Shown: positions 49,833-58,836 of the stretch, in pieces
Layout of the letters: each line of letters opens with the position of its first letter
Position numbering within the stretch: the stretch's first letter is position 1
From: Pseudomonas asiatica
GTDB taxonomy: Bacteria > Pseudomonadota > Gammaproteobacteria > Pseudomonadales > Pseudomonadaceae
NCBI RefSeq assembly: GCF_040214835.1
Contig: NZ_CP157874.1
Location: 4,220,001 to 4,284,000, forward strand
Direction: 5' to 3'
Length of the DNA stretch: 64,000 nucleotides
Position numbers and translations under genes: made by a program
Notes under the pieces: generated by a model
What the model was told of the DNA's origin: nothing
The model's database searches: none
Seen by the model: the letters and a program-made list of their open reading frames with translations, nothing else

Positions 49833-51398
49833 TCAACGATTGAACCGCTCCGCCAGGCTATGCAGGTACTCCGCCATGCGCTCCAGGTCCTGGCTGATTT
49901 CCGCGCCCTGCCTGGCCTGCCCGGCACTCTGGTCGCACAGGTGGGCTATGCGCACGATCTGCTGGTTGATGTCCTCGGCCACATGGCTCTGCTGCTCCGA
50001 CGCCGTCGCCATCTGCTGGCTCATGCCGGTGATGCGGCTGACCGCCTGGGCAATCCCGCTCAACGCTGCCTGCACCGCCTCGACACTGTGCACGCTGTCC
50101 CGCGAGATCTGCTCGCCACGGCTGGCGGTGCTCACCGCGCGCTCTGCCCCGGCGCGCAACGAGGCGATGATCTGGTGGATCTCCTCGGTCGAGGCACGGG
50201 TGCGCTGGGCCAGCGATCGTACTTCATCCGCCACCACGGCAAACCCGCGCCCCTGTTCGCCGGCACGCGCCGCCTCGATGGCCGCGTTGAGCGCCAGCAG
50301 GTTGGTCTGCTCGGCGATCGAGGTAATCACATCGACCACGCTGCCGATCGACTGGGTCTGCTCGGCCAGGGCATTGACGGCCTGGCCGATGTCGTTGACC
50401 GCATTGCTCATGCTGCCCATGGCTTGCAGGCTCTGCATCGCCAGCTCGCTGCCCTGCTGCGCCAGCTGGTCGGCATCGCCCGCTGCGTGCGCCGTGCTCT
50501 GCACGTTATGGGTAACCTGCTGAATGGTCGCCGCCATCTGCGCGATGGCGGCGGCGGACTGGTCGGTCTCGCTGCGCTGGCGGTCGAGCATCTGTGCCTG
50601 GGCATCGGACAAGTCGGACGACTGCGCCGCCCGCGACTTCACCCCGACCCCGGCATCCACCAGGCGGGTCAAGGCCGTTTGCAGGCGTGCTTCCTCGCTG
50701 ATGATGGCAAGATCCAGCTGGCCTTGCAGGCCTGGGTTATCGCTGTAGGTCAGTGCCACCAGCGGGCTGGTGAAGGCCTTGGGGTGCTCGGTCAGCGTGC
50801 GGCGGATGGCCTGGTTCTGCCGGTGCTCGACCAGATACCAGGCCAGCAGCAGGCTGGCCATCAGCACCCCGAGCGCCGCGTAGGGCGGTAGCCACAGGTA
50901 GCCCGCCGCCGACAGCAGGCCCGCACCGATCAATGGCCAACCGTGACCCAGGCCATACCCCAGACGGGCCGCCCACGGCACCGGCGCGCGGCCAGCCCGC
51001 AAGCGCGCGTACAACGCCTCGGCGCGGCGGATCTGCTCACGGGTGGGCACCGAGCGCACCGACTCGTAGCCACTGATGCGGCCCTGCTCGTAGACGGCCG
51101 TGACATAGGCGCTGACCCAGTAGTAGTCACCGTTCTTCGCCCGGTTCTTGACTACGCCCATCCACGGTTTGCCTTGTTTGATGGTTTCCCACATATGGCC
51201 GAACACGGCCGGAGGCATGTCCGGATGGCGCACCAGGTTGTGGGGTTGGCCGACCAGCTCGTCGTAGGTGAACCCGCTGATCGCCACGAAAGCGTCGTTG
51301 CAGTAGGTGATGCGGCTGTTGAGGTCAGTGGTGGAAATCAGGCGCTGATCGTTGGGAAAGGTTCTTTCGTGCTCAGTGACGGGCAAATTCATGCGCAT
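49833..51398 (-). CDS. Aer-like PAS-containing chemoreceptor
   Basis: A 521-aa protein from ATG 51398 ([20 protein letters not shown]). It has an N-terminal PAS domain (about 20-130; [21 protein letters not shown] in part and [16 protein letters not shown]) like the FAD-binding PAS of Aer. Two close membrane segments (about 160-200) and a cytoplasmic methyl-accepting signalling domain with the hairpin tip [30 protein letters not shown] (in part) follow. It probably senses energy state or redox. A dual-PAS receptor (BdlA) sits next to gbuR in P. aeruginosa, and this protein differs in having one PAS and membrane segments. Confidence 0.88.
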   Translation of the reverse strand: MRMNLPVTEHERTFPNDQRLISTTDLNSRITYCNDAFVAISGFTYDELVGQPHNLVRHPDMPPAVFGHMWETIKQGKPWMGVVKNRAKNGDYYWVSAYVTAVYEQGRISGYESVRSVPTREQIRRAEALYARLRAGRAPVPWAARLGYGLGHGWPLIGAGLLSAAGYLWLPPYAALGVLMASLLLAWYLVEHRQNQAIRRTLTEHPKAFTSPLVALTYSDNPGLQGQLDLAIISEEARLQTALTRLVDAGVGVKSRAAQSSDLSDAQAQMLDRQRSETDQSAAAIAQMAATIQQVTHNVQSTAHAAGDADQLAQQGSELAMQSLQAMGSMSNAVNDIGQAVNALAEQTQSIGSVVDVITSIAEQTNLLALNAAIEAARAGEQGRGFAVVADEVRSLAQRTRASTEEIHQIIASLRAGAERAVSTASRGEQISRDSVHSVEAVQAALSGIAQAVSRITGMSQQMATASEQQSHVAEDINQQIVRIAHLCDQSAGQARQGAEISQDLERMAEYLHSLAERFNR

Positions 51399-51537
51399 CT
51401 TGGGCAATCCTTGCAGGATTAAAGGGAGGAAGTCAGCAGCACACACTGATTTGATATATAGCAGGACGCCATTATGTTGTCGGTCAGCGGCACCAACAAT
51501 TTAACGGGGGCCGACGAAATACAGCATGTGCCGGACT

Positions 51538-52431
51538 TCAACCCACGTTGAGCTGGCTTTTCAGCAGGTCGCGGAAAGTCTGGATCAACGGTTCGCGGCT
51601 GCGCCCGCGGCGAATGATCAGCGAGAACGGTGCCTGGTAGCCAAAGGTGGACGGCGACAGCACGCGCAAGTCGCCCTTGTCGACCCAGGCCTGGGCATAG
51701 TGCTCGGGCAGGTAGCCGATGTAGGCCCCGGAGAGAATCAGGATCAACTGCGCCTCCATGCTCTCCACCGTCGCCGCGCTGTGCTTGAAGCCATGCCGGG
51801 CCAGTTCGGCCTGGCTCCAGTAGCCACGCCCGACCATGCGCTGCTGGGTCACCACCTGCTCGGGGATACGCCGTTCGGCATACAACGGGTGGCGGCTGCT
51901 GCAGTACAGCCAGTGCTGCTCACGGTACAGCGGCTGGTAGAGCAGCCCGCTCATGCGCGAGGAAAACGCCCCGATCGCCAGGTCCAGGCGGTTGTCCTGC
52001 ACGCCCAGTTGCAGCTCGTAAGGGCTGGACACCGACAGGTGCAGGTGCACCGCCGGGTGTTCCTGGCTGTAGGCGCCGATGGCTTCGGCCAGCGGCAAGG
52101 CCTGGTCACCGACCGTGGAGTCGATCACCCCAAGGTTGAGGGTGCCGCGCAACTCACCCTTGAGGGCGGCGGCGTACTGTTCGAAACCGTCTAGCTCGGC
52201 CAGCAGGCGCAGTGTTTCCTGGTGAAACAGCTCGCCCTTGCTGGTGAGGCTGAAGCCGCCACGGCCGCGGTGGCACAGTACGATCCCCAGGGCACCTTCC
52301 AGCTGGCTCATGTAGGTGCTGATGGCCGAAGTCGACAGGTTCAGCTCGCGCTGGGCATTGGCAAAGCCCTGGTGGCGCACCACGCTGACGAAGATGCGCA
52401 GCAGTTTCAGGTCGGGCAAGGTCGAGGCCAT
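51538..52431 (-). CDS. gbuR: LysR-family regulator GbuR-like
   Basis: A 297-aa protein from ATG 52431 (MASTLPDLKLLRIFVSVVRH). It has a LysR helix-turn-helix (FANAQRELNLSTSAISTYMSQLE, in part, about 23-45) and a ligand-binding domain. It is divergent from gbuA, the arrangement of gbuR-gbuA in P. aeruginosa where GbuR activates gbuA in response to 4-guanidinobutyrate. A 24-base palindrome lies between them. Confidence 0.82.
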   Translation of the reverse strand: MASTLPDLKLLRIFVSVVRHQGFANAQRELNLSTSAISTYMSQLEGALGIVLCHRGRGGFSLTSKGELFHQETLRLLAELDGFEQYAAALKGELRGTLNLGVIDSTVGDQALPLAEAIGAYSQEHPAVHLHLSVSSPYELQLGVQDNRLDLAIGAFSSRMSGLLYQPLYREQHWLYCSSRHPLYAERRIPEQVVTQQRMVGRGYWSQAELARHGFKHSAATVESMEAQLILILSGAYIGYLPEHYAQAWVDKGDLRVLSPSTFGYQAPFSLIIRRGRSREPLIQTFRDLLKSQLNVG

Positions 52432-52485
52432 GGAGCAACGGTTCCGCAAGGGTGTTTGCGCGCAGTCTAACCGCTCTGCCGGCCT

Positions 52486-52509
52486 TTAGTTCAGAAATTC
52501 CTGAACTAA
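52486..52509. promoter_or_regulatory. Palindromic operator candidate in the gbuR-gbuA gap
   Basis: TTAGTTCAG (52486-52494), AAATTC, CTGAACTAA (52501-52509): perfect 9-base arms and a 6-base centre. It contains a T-N11-A core typical of LysR sites (TTCAG-N6-CTGAA). It lies 55 bases before gbuR and 148 bases before gbuA. Confidence 0.65.
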
Positions 52510-52656
52510 GTATTTGCCGGTAGCGATTTTTCCCCGGCACTACCTTCAGCAGACTTGGCCGAAATGTCCCTGCCCGCCGGCAAGACCACACCTGGAAGGC
52601 GCGCGGCGGCACAGGTTCGAACAAACAGAACAATCGACCGACTGATGAGGCCCACC

Positions 52657-53607
52657 GTGGACAAGATCCTCCACCAACCACTGGGCGGCAACGAAATGCC
52701 GCGTTTCGGCGGCATCGCCACCATGCTCCGTCTCCCCCACCTGCAAAGTGCCCAAGGCCTGGACGCCGCCTTCATCGGCGTGCCACTGGACATCGGTACC
52801 TCGCTGCGCTCCGGCACCCGCTTCGGCCCGCGGCAGATCCGCGCCGAATCGGTGATGATCCGCCCGTACAACATGGCCACCGGGGCCGCACCGTTCGACT
52901 CGCTGTCGGTGGCCGACATCGGTGACGTGGCGATCAACACCTTCAACCTGCTGGACGCCGTGCGGATCATCGAAGAAGCGTATGACGAGGTCCTCGAGCA
53001 CAACATCATCCCGCTGACCCTGGGTGGCGACCACACCATCACCCTGCCGATCCTGCGGGCGCTGCACAAGAAGCACGGCAAGATCGGCCTGGTGCACATC
53101 GATGCCCATGCCGACGTCAACGACCACATGTTCGGCGAGAAGATCGCCCACGGCACCACCTTCCGCCGCGCCGTGGAAGAAGGCCTGCTCGATTGCGAGC
53201 GCGTGGTGCAGATCGGCCTGCGCGCCCAGGGCTACACCGCCGATGACTTCAACTGGAGCCGCCGCCAGGGCTTCCGTGTGGTCCAGGCCGAAGAGTGCTG
53301 GCACAAGTCGCTGGAACCGCTGATGGCCGAAGTGCGCGAAAAGGTCGGCGGTGGCCCGGTGTACCTGTCGTTCGACATCGACGGTATCGACCCGGCCTGG
53401 GCGCCTGGTACCGGCACCCCGGAAATCGGCGGCTTGACCACCATCCAGGCGATGGAGATCATTCGCGGCTGCCACGGCCTGGACCTGATCGGCTGTGACC
53501 TCGTCGAAGTCTCCCCGCCTTACGACACCACCGGCAACACCTCGCTGCTCGGTGCCAACCTGCTGTTCGAGATGCTCTGCGTGCTACCGGGCGTTGTCCG
53601 CCGGTAA
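52657..53607 (+). CDS. gbuA: Guanidinobutyrase (agmatinase-family ureohydrolase)
   Basis: Mn-dependent ureohydrolase of 316 aa that cleaves 4-guanidinobutyrate to GABA and urea. I chose GTG 52657 (VDKILHQPLGGNEMPRFGG) because GAGG lies 6 bases upstream and GbuA proteins begin here; an ATG 4 codons earlier is possible. Metal ligands are in GGDHTITLP, HIDAHADVND and SFDIDGIDP. The sequence as I recall it for P. aeruginosa GbuA is very similar; automatic annotation may call it agmatinase (speB). Confidence 0.88.
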   Translation: MDKILHQPLGGNEMPRFGGIATMLRLPHLQSAQGLDAAFIGVPLDIGTSLRSGTRFGPRQIRAESVMIRPYNMATGAAPFDSLSVADIGDVAINTFNLLDAVRIIEEAYDEVLEHNIIPLTLGGDHTITLPILRALHKKHGKIGLVHIDAHADVNDHMFGEKIAHGTTFRRAVEEGLLDCERVVQIGLRAQGYTADDFNWSRRQGFRVVQAEECWHKSLEPLMAEVREKVGGGPVYLSFDIDGIDPAWAPGTGTPEIGGLTTIQAMEIIRGCHGLDLIGCDLVEVSPPYDTTGNTSLLGANLLFEMLCVLPGVVRR

Positions 53608-53621
53608 ACGACGGCCCTTTG

Positions 53622-53736
53622 TAGGAGCGGCCTTGTGTCGCGACCGGGCCGCAAGGCGACCCCGGACTGTGGCGGTGTCGCATAGGCTGCCGGGGCCGCT
53701 CTGCGGCCCGATCGCGACACAAGGCCGCTCCTACAG
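53622..53736. repeat. Family B inverted repeat pair
   Basis: Arms TGTAGGAGCGGCCTTGTGTCGCGA (in part) and the complement lie between gbuA and the symporter gene on the same strand, as a possible intra-operon stability element. Confidence 0.85.
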
Positions 53737-53883
53737 AAAGCGCCCGCGGTACTTGCTACACCCCGGCAGGAGCCATATGGGAGGGCCATTGAGGCCCGCC
53801 AACAACACGACAAGACCGCCGGGCGCCGTGAACCCGCCCGCGTGGTCGATCTCGCCATAATAAAGATAATCGGGAGACCCCCA

Positions 53884-55263
53884 ATGGCCTTGGACATCAT
53901 TGTTGTAATGATCTATACCGCCGGCATGCTCGGGCTTGGCTGGTATGGCATGCGGCGCGCGAAAACCCACGAGGACTACCTGGTGGCCGGGCGCAACCTC
54001 GGCCCGGTCCTGTATATGGGTACCATGGCCACCACCGTGCTCGGTGGCGCTTCCACCGTCGGCACCGTGCGCCTGGGCTACGTCCACGGCATCTCCGGCT
54101 TCTGGCTGTGCGCAGCCCTGGGCCTGGGCATCATCGCCCTCAACCTGTTCCTCGCCAAACCCTTGCTGCGCCTGCGCATCTTCACCGTGACCCAGGTGCT
54201 GGAGCAGCGCTACAACCCAGCCGCACGCCAGGCCAGCGCCGTGATCATGCTGGCCTACGCACTGATGATCGGCGTCACCTCGACCCTGGCCATGGCCACC
54301 GTATTGCAGGTGCTGCTCAACCTGCCGTTCTGGGCCTCGCTGCTGCTGGGCGGTGGTGTGGTGGTGCTGTACTCGACCATTGGCGGCATGTGGTCGCTCA
54401 CCCTGACCGACATCGTCCAGTTCGTGATCAAGACCGTCGGCCTGATGTTCATCCTGCTGCCAGTGTGCCTGTACAAGGCCGGTGGCTGGGACACCCTGGT
54501 GGCCAAGCTGCCGGCGGCCAGCTTCCAGCTGACCACCATTGGCTGGGACACCATCATCACCTACTTCCTGATCTACTTCTTCGGCATCCTCATCGGCCAG
54601 GACATCTGGCAGCGGGTGTTCACTGCCCGTGACGAGAAGGTCTGCCAGCGCGCCGGCACCACCGCCGGTGTGTACTGCGTACTGTACGGCCTGGCCTGCG
54701 CCGCGATCGGTATGGCCGCGCATGTGCTGATGCCCGACCTGGCCAACCCGAACAATGCCTTTGCCGAGATGATCAAGACCACCCTGCCCGATGGCATCCG
54801 TGGCCTGCTGATGGCAGCGGCGCTGGCCGCCATGATGTCCACCGCCAGCGCCGGCCTGCTGGCTGCGTCGACCACCCTGACCGAAGACCTGCTGCCCAAG
54901 CTGCGTGGCGGCAAGGCGTCGAGCCTGGGCGTCAGCCGCCTGTTCACCCTGCTCACCGGCCTGGTGGTGCTGGGCATCGCCCTGGTGGTGAACGATGTGA
55001 TCAATGCCCTGACCCTGGCCTACAACCTGCTGGTCGGCGGCATGCTGATCCCGCTGATCGGCGCGATCTTCTGGAAGCGCGCTACCACCGCCGGGGCTAT
55101 CGCCAGCATGTCGCTGGGCTTTGCCACCGCGCTGCTGTTCATGTTCAAGGATGGGCTGGAGGCCAATACGCCGATCTACTACAGCCTGGCGGTTGGTCTG
55201 GTGAGCTTTGTGGTGGTCAGCCTGATGTCGCGTAAATCGGTGGCGGCGGTGAAGCTGGCCTGA
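53884..55263 (+). CDS. Sodium:solute symporter family permease
   Basis: SSS-family transporter of 459 aa with about thirteen membrane segments, start ATG 53884 (MALDIIVVMIYTAGMLGLGW) with GGGAG upstream. Conserved are KTHEDYLVAGRNLG (about 23-36) and GGASTVGTVRLGYVHG. The position downstream of gbuA suggests it imports guanidinobutyrate, agmatine or a related amine; a symporter also lies in the P. aeruginosa gbu neighbourhood. The substrate is inferred. Confidence 0.85.
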   Translation: MALDIIVVMIYTAGMLGLGWYGMRRAKTHEDYLVAGRNLGPVLYMGTMATTVLGGASTVGTVRLGYVHGISGFWLCAALGLGIIALNLFLAKPLLRLRIFTVTQVLEQRYNPAARQASAVIMLAYALMIGVTSTLAMATVLQVLLNLPFWASLLLGGGVVVLYSTIGGMWSLTLTDIVQFVIKTVGLMFILLPVCLYKAGGWDTLVAKLPAASFQLTTIGWDTIITYFLIYFFGILIGQDIWQRVFTARDEKVCQRAGTTAGVYCVLYGLACAAIGMAAHVLMPDLANPNNAFAEMIKTTLPDGIRGLLMAAALAAMMSTASAGLLAASTTLTEDLLPKLRGGKASSLGVSRLFTLLTGLVVLGIALVVNDVINALTLAYNLLVGGMLIPLIGAIFWKRATTAGAIASMSLGFATALLFMFKDGLEANTPIYYSLAVGLVSFVVVSLMSRKSVAAVKLA

Positions 55264-55284
55264 TAGATCGCGGCTGCCTGTACA

Positions 55285-55385
55285 GGCCCTTTCGCGGGTA
55301 AACCCGCTCCCACAGGAATATCACAGGCCTCGAGTGCTGTGGGGTACCTGTGGGAGCGGGTTTACCCGCGAAGAGGCCGGTACAG
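55285..55385. repeat. Inverted REP pair
   Basis: REP copies at about 55285-55317 and 55346-55385 in opposite orientation, between the symporter and the terminator of the PA1414-like gene. Confidence 0.88.
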
Positions 55386-55404
55386 GCAACACACAACTGG
55401 CAGA

Positions 55405-55446
55405 CACAAAAAGGCCGCTGCACCCACCCAGGTGCAGCGGCCTTTG
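55405..55446 (-). terminator. Strong intrinsic terminator of the PA1414-like transcript
   Basis: AGGCCGCTGCACC (55412-55424) pairs with GGTGCAGCGGCCT (55431-55443): a 13-bp GC-rich stem with a 6-base loop, followed on the minus strand by TTTTTGTG. It is nine bases after the stop of the 42-aa frame. Confidence 0.9.
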
Positions 55447-55452
55447 TCTGTA

Positions 55453-55581
55453 TCAGCGACGACGCGGTTGGCGTTTGCGCTGCTCTTCATCAGTCGGGAT
55501 CGGCACCGGCTGCAAGGGTGGTGGAATCAGCCCCAAGGCGACAGCCAGGTCGTGGAGCCAGTTGGACAGTGGTTTATTCAT
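55453..55581 (-). CDS. PA1414-like 42-aa protein / SicX-type small transcript
   Basis: The frame runs from ATG 55581 to TGA 55453, with GGGGG upstream. The peptide begins MNKPLSNWLHDLAVALGLIP and ends in a basic RKRQPRRR tail. It is flanked by a gbu-region symporter on one side and a LysR gene on the other, as is PA1414 in P. aeruginosa, a locus now known for the oxygen-responsive small RNA SicX. A perfect ANR/FNR box upstream and a strong terminator downstream define a compact transcript of about 240-260 bases. It may act as an RNA, a peptide, or both. Confidence 0.7.
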   Translation of the reverse strand: MNKPLSNWLHDLAVALGLIPPPLQPVPIPTDEEQRKRQPRRR

Positions 55582-55656
55582 AATGCCCCCTTGACGGGTC
55601 AGCCTCACGGCAATTCAATCCTGCGATGTTTCATACAGATCATAGCCCTATGTCCT

Positions 55657-55709
55657 GTATTACGCATGCCTCTAAACCTACAGATACGGGCCATTTTGAT
55701 ACGGATCAA
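55657..55709 (-). promoter_or_regulatory. ANR/FNR box and promoter of the PA1414-like transcript
   Basis: TTGAT-ACGG-ATCAA (55696-55709) is an exact match to the ANR/FNR consensus TTGAT-N4-ATCAA. On the minus strand a possible -10 (TTTAGA, 55676-55671) follows 19 bases after the box, and a second candidate is TAATAC (55662-55657). The box overlaps the stop codon of the neighbouring LysR gene. The only downstream gene is the 42-aa frame. Confidence 0.75.
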
Positions 55710-56599
55710 GCCGTAACGGCGCATTCCGACGACTGGTTAATCGTTTCGCTTTGTTGCAGGTCGATCCAGGCCTGCAAATTTGCCCCGCGCATGCCCTGGC
55801 GCCACATCAACCAGGTGACCGCCTGATCGAACGGCGCCTGCAACTGGTGCACCCGCACCCGGTCGCGCCCGGGCAGGCTGTCGAGCATCGACCTGGCCAT
55901 CATCGCCACACCCGCGCCGGCGATCACGCAGGCCAGCATGCTCTGGTACGACTCGATTTCCATCACCCGGCCCATTGGCGTATGGGCATGGGCATACCAG
56001 GCCTCCAGGCGCATGCGGTACGAGCAGCCCTGGCGGAAGGTGAACACCGCCTTGCCCGCCACGTCCTTGGCAGTGTGTACCGCAGGGTGCTCGGGGCTGG
56101 TGATCAGTACCAGTTGCTCATCGCACAGCGGCACGCCATCCAGCCCGGCCAGGCTCGGTGGCCCGTCCACGAGGGCCGCGTCCAAGGTGTGGTTGAGCAG
56201 GCCTTCCAGCAGCTCGCCACTGGGCGCCGCACGCACCTGCAGGTTAACCGCCGGGTAGGCCTGGTGATAACGCGCCAGCAACCCCGGCAAATGGGTCGCC
56301 GCCGTGCTGTACATGGTCCCCAGCACGAAGTCCCCGGCCGGTTGGCCGCCCCGCACGGCGGCCAGTGCCTCGTCGCGCAAGGCTGACATGCGGTTGGCGT
56401 AATCCAGCAGCACCTTGCCCGCCGGCGACAGCTGCAGGCGCTGGCGTTCGCGCAGGAACAGCTCGACACCCAGTTGCTCCTCGAGCTGGCGCAAGCGCGT
56501 CGACAGGTTCGACGGCACCCGATGCAGGCGCTCTGCGGCACGGGTGACCGAACCTTCCTCGGCCACGGCCTGGAAGATTCGCAGTTGGCTGAATTCCAC
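55706..56599 (-). CDS. LysR-family transcriptional regulator
   Basis: A 297-aa LysR protein. The start is GTG at 56599 (VEFSQLRIFQAVAEEGSVTR), with GGAG 7 bases upstream; TTG four codons up is in frame. The helix-turn-helix reads SVTRAAERLHRVPSNLSTRL (about 17-36). It is divergent from an MFS exporter, with a palindromic LysR-type site between, so it probably controls it. Ligand is unknown. Confidence 0.86.
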   Translation of the reverse strand: MEFSQLRIFQAVAEEGSVTRAAERLHRVPSNLSTRLRQLEEQLGVELFLRERQRLQLSPAGKVLLDYANRMSALRDEALAAVRGGQPAGDFVLGTMYSTAATHLPGLLARYHQAYPAVNLQVRAAPSGELLEGLLNHTLDAALVDGPPSLAGLDGVPLCDEQLVLITSPEHPAVHTAKDVAGKAVFTFRQGCSYRMRLEAWYAHAHTPMGRVMEIESYQSMLACVIAGAGVAMMARSMLDSLPGRDRVRVHQLQAPFDQAVTWLMWRQGMRGANLQAWIDLQQSETINQSSECAVTA

Positions 56600-56635
56600 G
56601 GCATTCTCCAAAACAGAACAACTTGATCATCATTA

Positions 56636-56650
56636 TTCAATTTTATTGAA
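56636..56650. promoter_or_regulatory. LysR-type operator candidate between LysR and MFS genes
   Basis: TTCAAT-TTT-ATTGAA is a perfect 15-base palindrome of the T-N11-A type. It lies 37 bases before the LysR start and 56 bases before the MFS start. Confidence 0.55.
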
Positions 56651-56705
56651 AAAGAAACCGCCCTAACCTTCCAGCCATCGCTTACATCCGTGCAGGAGAC
56701 TTGTC

Positions 56706-57878
56706 ATGTCGCCACTCATTCAACTGCTTGCCAGCGCCGTGGCGCTGATGATGGCCATGGGCATCGGCCGTTTCGCCCTGACCCCGCAGCTGCCGCAACT
56801 GATCGCCGAAGGCCAGTTCGACCTGACGGTCGCCGGGCTGGTGGCCGCGGCCAACTACCTGGGTTACTTCGTCGGCGCGGTCGATGCCATGTTCGCTCGC
56901 TCGCCAGGCCAGGTGCGCCTGCGCCTGCACGGTGGGCTGTGGCTGTGCGTGCTGCTGACCCTGGCCTCATGGGCCGCAGACGGGTTCTGGAGCCACCTGC
57001 TGCTGCGCTTCGGCACCGGCGTGGCCAGCGCTTGGGTGCTGGTGATGATCACCAGCCTCAGCCAACAGGTGGCCAATGCAAACAACCGCCAGCGCCTAGG
57101 TGCCCTGGTGTTCGCGGGGCCCGGCCTGGGCATTGCGCTGACGGGTTTGCTGGCGCTGGTTGCGCATTTGTGGGGGCTGGGCTCGGCAGCACTGTGGCTG
57201 ATCTATGCCGTGGCCGCGCTGGTGATGCTGCTGGCGGTCCGGCCTTGGCTGCCAAGGGCGCTGCAAGCGGCGCAGGTGCCGTCGGCTGCACGCCAGGGCC
57301 CCACGCGCAGTGTCGGCATCGGCCGCCTGGGGCTGGTGTATGCGCTGTATGGCGTGGGTTACATCCTGCCGGCCACCTTCCTGTCGCAAATAGCCAACCA
57401 GCAGTTCCACGGGCAGTGGCTGGCCGACCTGTTCTGGCCGGCGTTCGGCCTGGCGGCGGCGCTGGGGATGCTGCTGGTGAGCCTGCGCCGTGGCGGCCGC
57501 ACCTCGGCCTGGCTCACTGCCACCCTGTGGCTGCAGGGGCTGGGTGTACTGGCCTGCCTGATGGGCGGGGGTGTCGGGCTGGCGTTGGGCGTGGTGCTGT
57601 GTGGCGGGCCGTTCCTGGCCTGCATGCAGCTGGTGATGCAACGTTCGCGGGAGCTGGCGCCGCATGCCACGCAGCGCAATGCCGGGCTGCTGACAGCCTG
57701 CTTTGCCTTGGGGCAGTTGAGCGGGCCGCTGCTGGCGGCGGTCAGCAGCCATTACAGCGGCGGGTTGCAGCCCGCGCTGATGGTGGCCGCGGGTGGGTTG
57801 GTGGTGGCTGGGGGGCTGGTGCTGTTTGGCAGCTCTGCACAGCAGGGCAACGCCTGTCAGGCCAAGGCAGCATCCTGA
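56706..57878 (+). CDS. YbfB/YjiJ-family MFS transporter
   Basis: A 390-aa inner membrane protein with about twelve membrane segments, start MSPLIQLLASAVALMMAMGI. The N-terminal GIGRFALTPQLPQLIAEGQF and ANYLGYFVGAV segments are typical of YbfB/YjiJ proteins. It is probably an exporter with unknown substrate. It is controlled in all likelihood by the divergent LysR protein. CAGGAGACTTGTC precedes the ATG. Confidence 0.84.
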   Translation: MSPLIQLLASAVALMMAMGIGRFALTPQLPQLIAEGQFDLTVAGLVAAANYLGYFVGAVDAMFARSPGQVRLRLHGGLWLCVLLTLASWAADGFWSHLLLRFGTGVASAWVLVMITSLSQQVANANNRQRLGALVFAGPGLGIALTGLLALVAHLWGLGSAALWLIYAVAALVMLLAVRPWLPRALQAAQVPSAARQGPTRSVGIGRLGLVYALYGVGYILPATFLSQIANQQFHGQWLADLFWPAFGLAAALGMLLVSLRRGGRTSAWLTATLWLQGLGVLACLMGGGVGLALGVVLCGGPFLACMQLVMQRSRELAPHATQRNAGLLTACFALGQLSGPLLAAVSSHYSGGLQPALMVAAGGLVVAGGLVLFGSSAQQGNACQAKAAS

Positions 57879-57893
57879 ATCGTAGCTGCCTGT

Positions 57894-57927
57894 GCCGGCC
57901 TCTTCGCGGGTAAACCCGCTCCCACAG
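57894..57927 (+). repeat. REP element left of the IS
   Basis: An intact REP (GCCGGCCTCTTCGCGGGTAA, then ACCCGCTCCCACAGG). Its inverted partner begins right after the IS at 59391, so the IS splits a former REP pair. Confidence 0.88.
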
Positions 57928-57988
57928 GTACTGCACAGGCCTTGAAGATTGTGCGGCCCCTGGACTGCCCCCGAAAAGTTGGACAGTT

Positions 57989-58836
57989 TTAGCCCGTGGC
58001 CTGAGTCCTGTAGCTGACAGGGCTCAGGCCATTGAGTTTCAGCCTGATGCGGTCATGGTTGTAGTAATGGATGTACTCCTCCAGGCCCGCCTTCAGCTGT
58101 TCGACGCTTTCAAAGCGCTTCAGGTAGAAGAACTCTGACTTCAGTGTGCCGAAGAAGCTTTCCATCGCTGCATTATCCAGACAATTACCCTTGCGAGACA
58201 TGCTCTGCTTCACACCGTGCGCTGCGAGCTTATGGCGGTATTGGGGCTGCTGGTAATGCCATCCCTGGTCTGAGTGGATCACTAGCTTGGGCTTTTCACC
58301 CAACCCATCGAGCGCCTTTTCCAGCATGTTCCCGACCAAGCCATAGGTAGGCCGGCAAGCTGTTTCATAGGCGATGATCTCACCGTTGTACAAGTCCATC
58401 ACGGGCGACAGGTAGAGCTTTTGTTGGGCCACTTTGAACTCAGTGACATCGGTCACCCACTTCTGGTTGGGGCGTTGCGCGACGAAATTACGCTCCAGCA
58501 AATTCATTGCCACCTTGCCGACAATGCCGCGATAGGATCGATACTTCTTCGGGCGTACAACGGACTGCAAACCAAGCTCAGCCATCAACCGTTCAATGAC
58601 CTTCTTGTTGACCAAGGTCCCCTGATTCCTGATGGCAAGGGCAATGCGGCGGTAGCCATACAGCCCTTTCTCCTCGTGATAGACACGCTGCACCAACTCC
58701 TTGAGCGAGGCGTGCCTGTCCGGCTTTTGCTGGCACTTGACCTGGTAATAAAAGGTACTGCGTGCCAACCCCACCATCTGCAAGAGGTCGGGCAGCGGAT
58801 ATTTATGTCTGAATTTGCAGACGATCAGGGCTTTTT
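57989..58836 (-). CDS. IS3-family transposase OrfB (DDE integrase core)
   Basis: The in-frame region reached from OrfA by a -1 frameshift; the frame itself has an ATG at 58783 (MQMVGLARSTFYYQ). The continuous reading KALIVCKFRHKYPLPDLLQM across the junction supports a fusion. The DDE residues are in WVTDVTEF, VIHSDQGWHY and AMESFFGTLKSE, with the RKGNCLDNA motif between. It catalyses copy-out-paste-in transposition as an OrfAB fusion. The 3' stop TAA is 28 bases from the left IS end. Confidence 0.92.

Noticed and set aside
49833..51398. Identity with BdlA, the biofilm dispersal receptor next to gbuR in P. aeruginosa
   Set aside because: The position is similar, but this protein has one PAS domain and two membrane segments, so it is Aer-like rather than the soluble dual-PAS BdlA.
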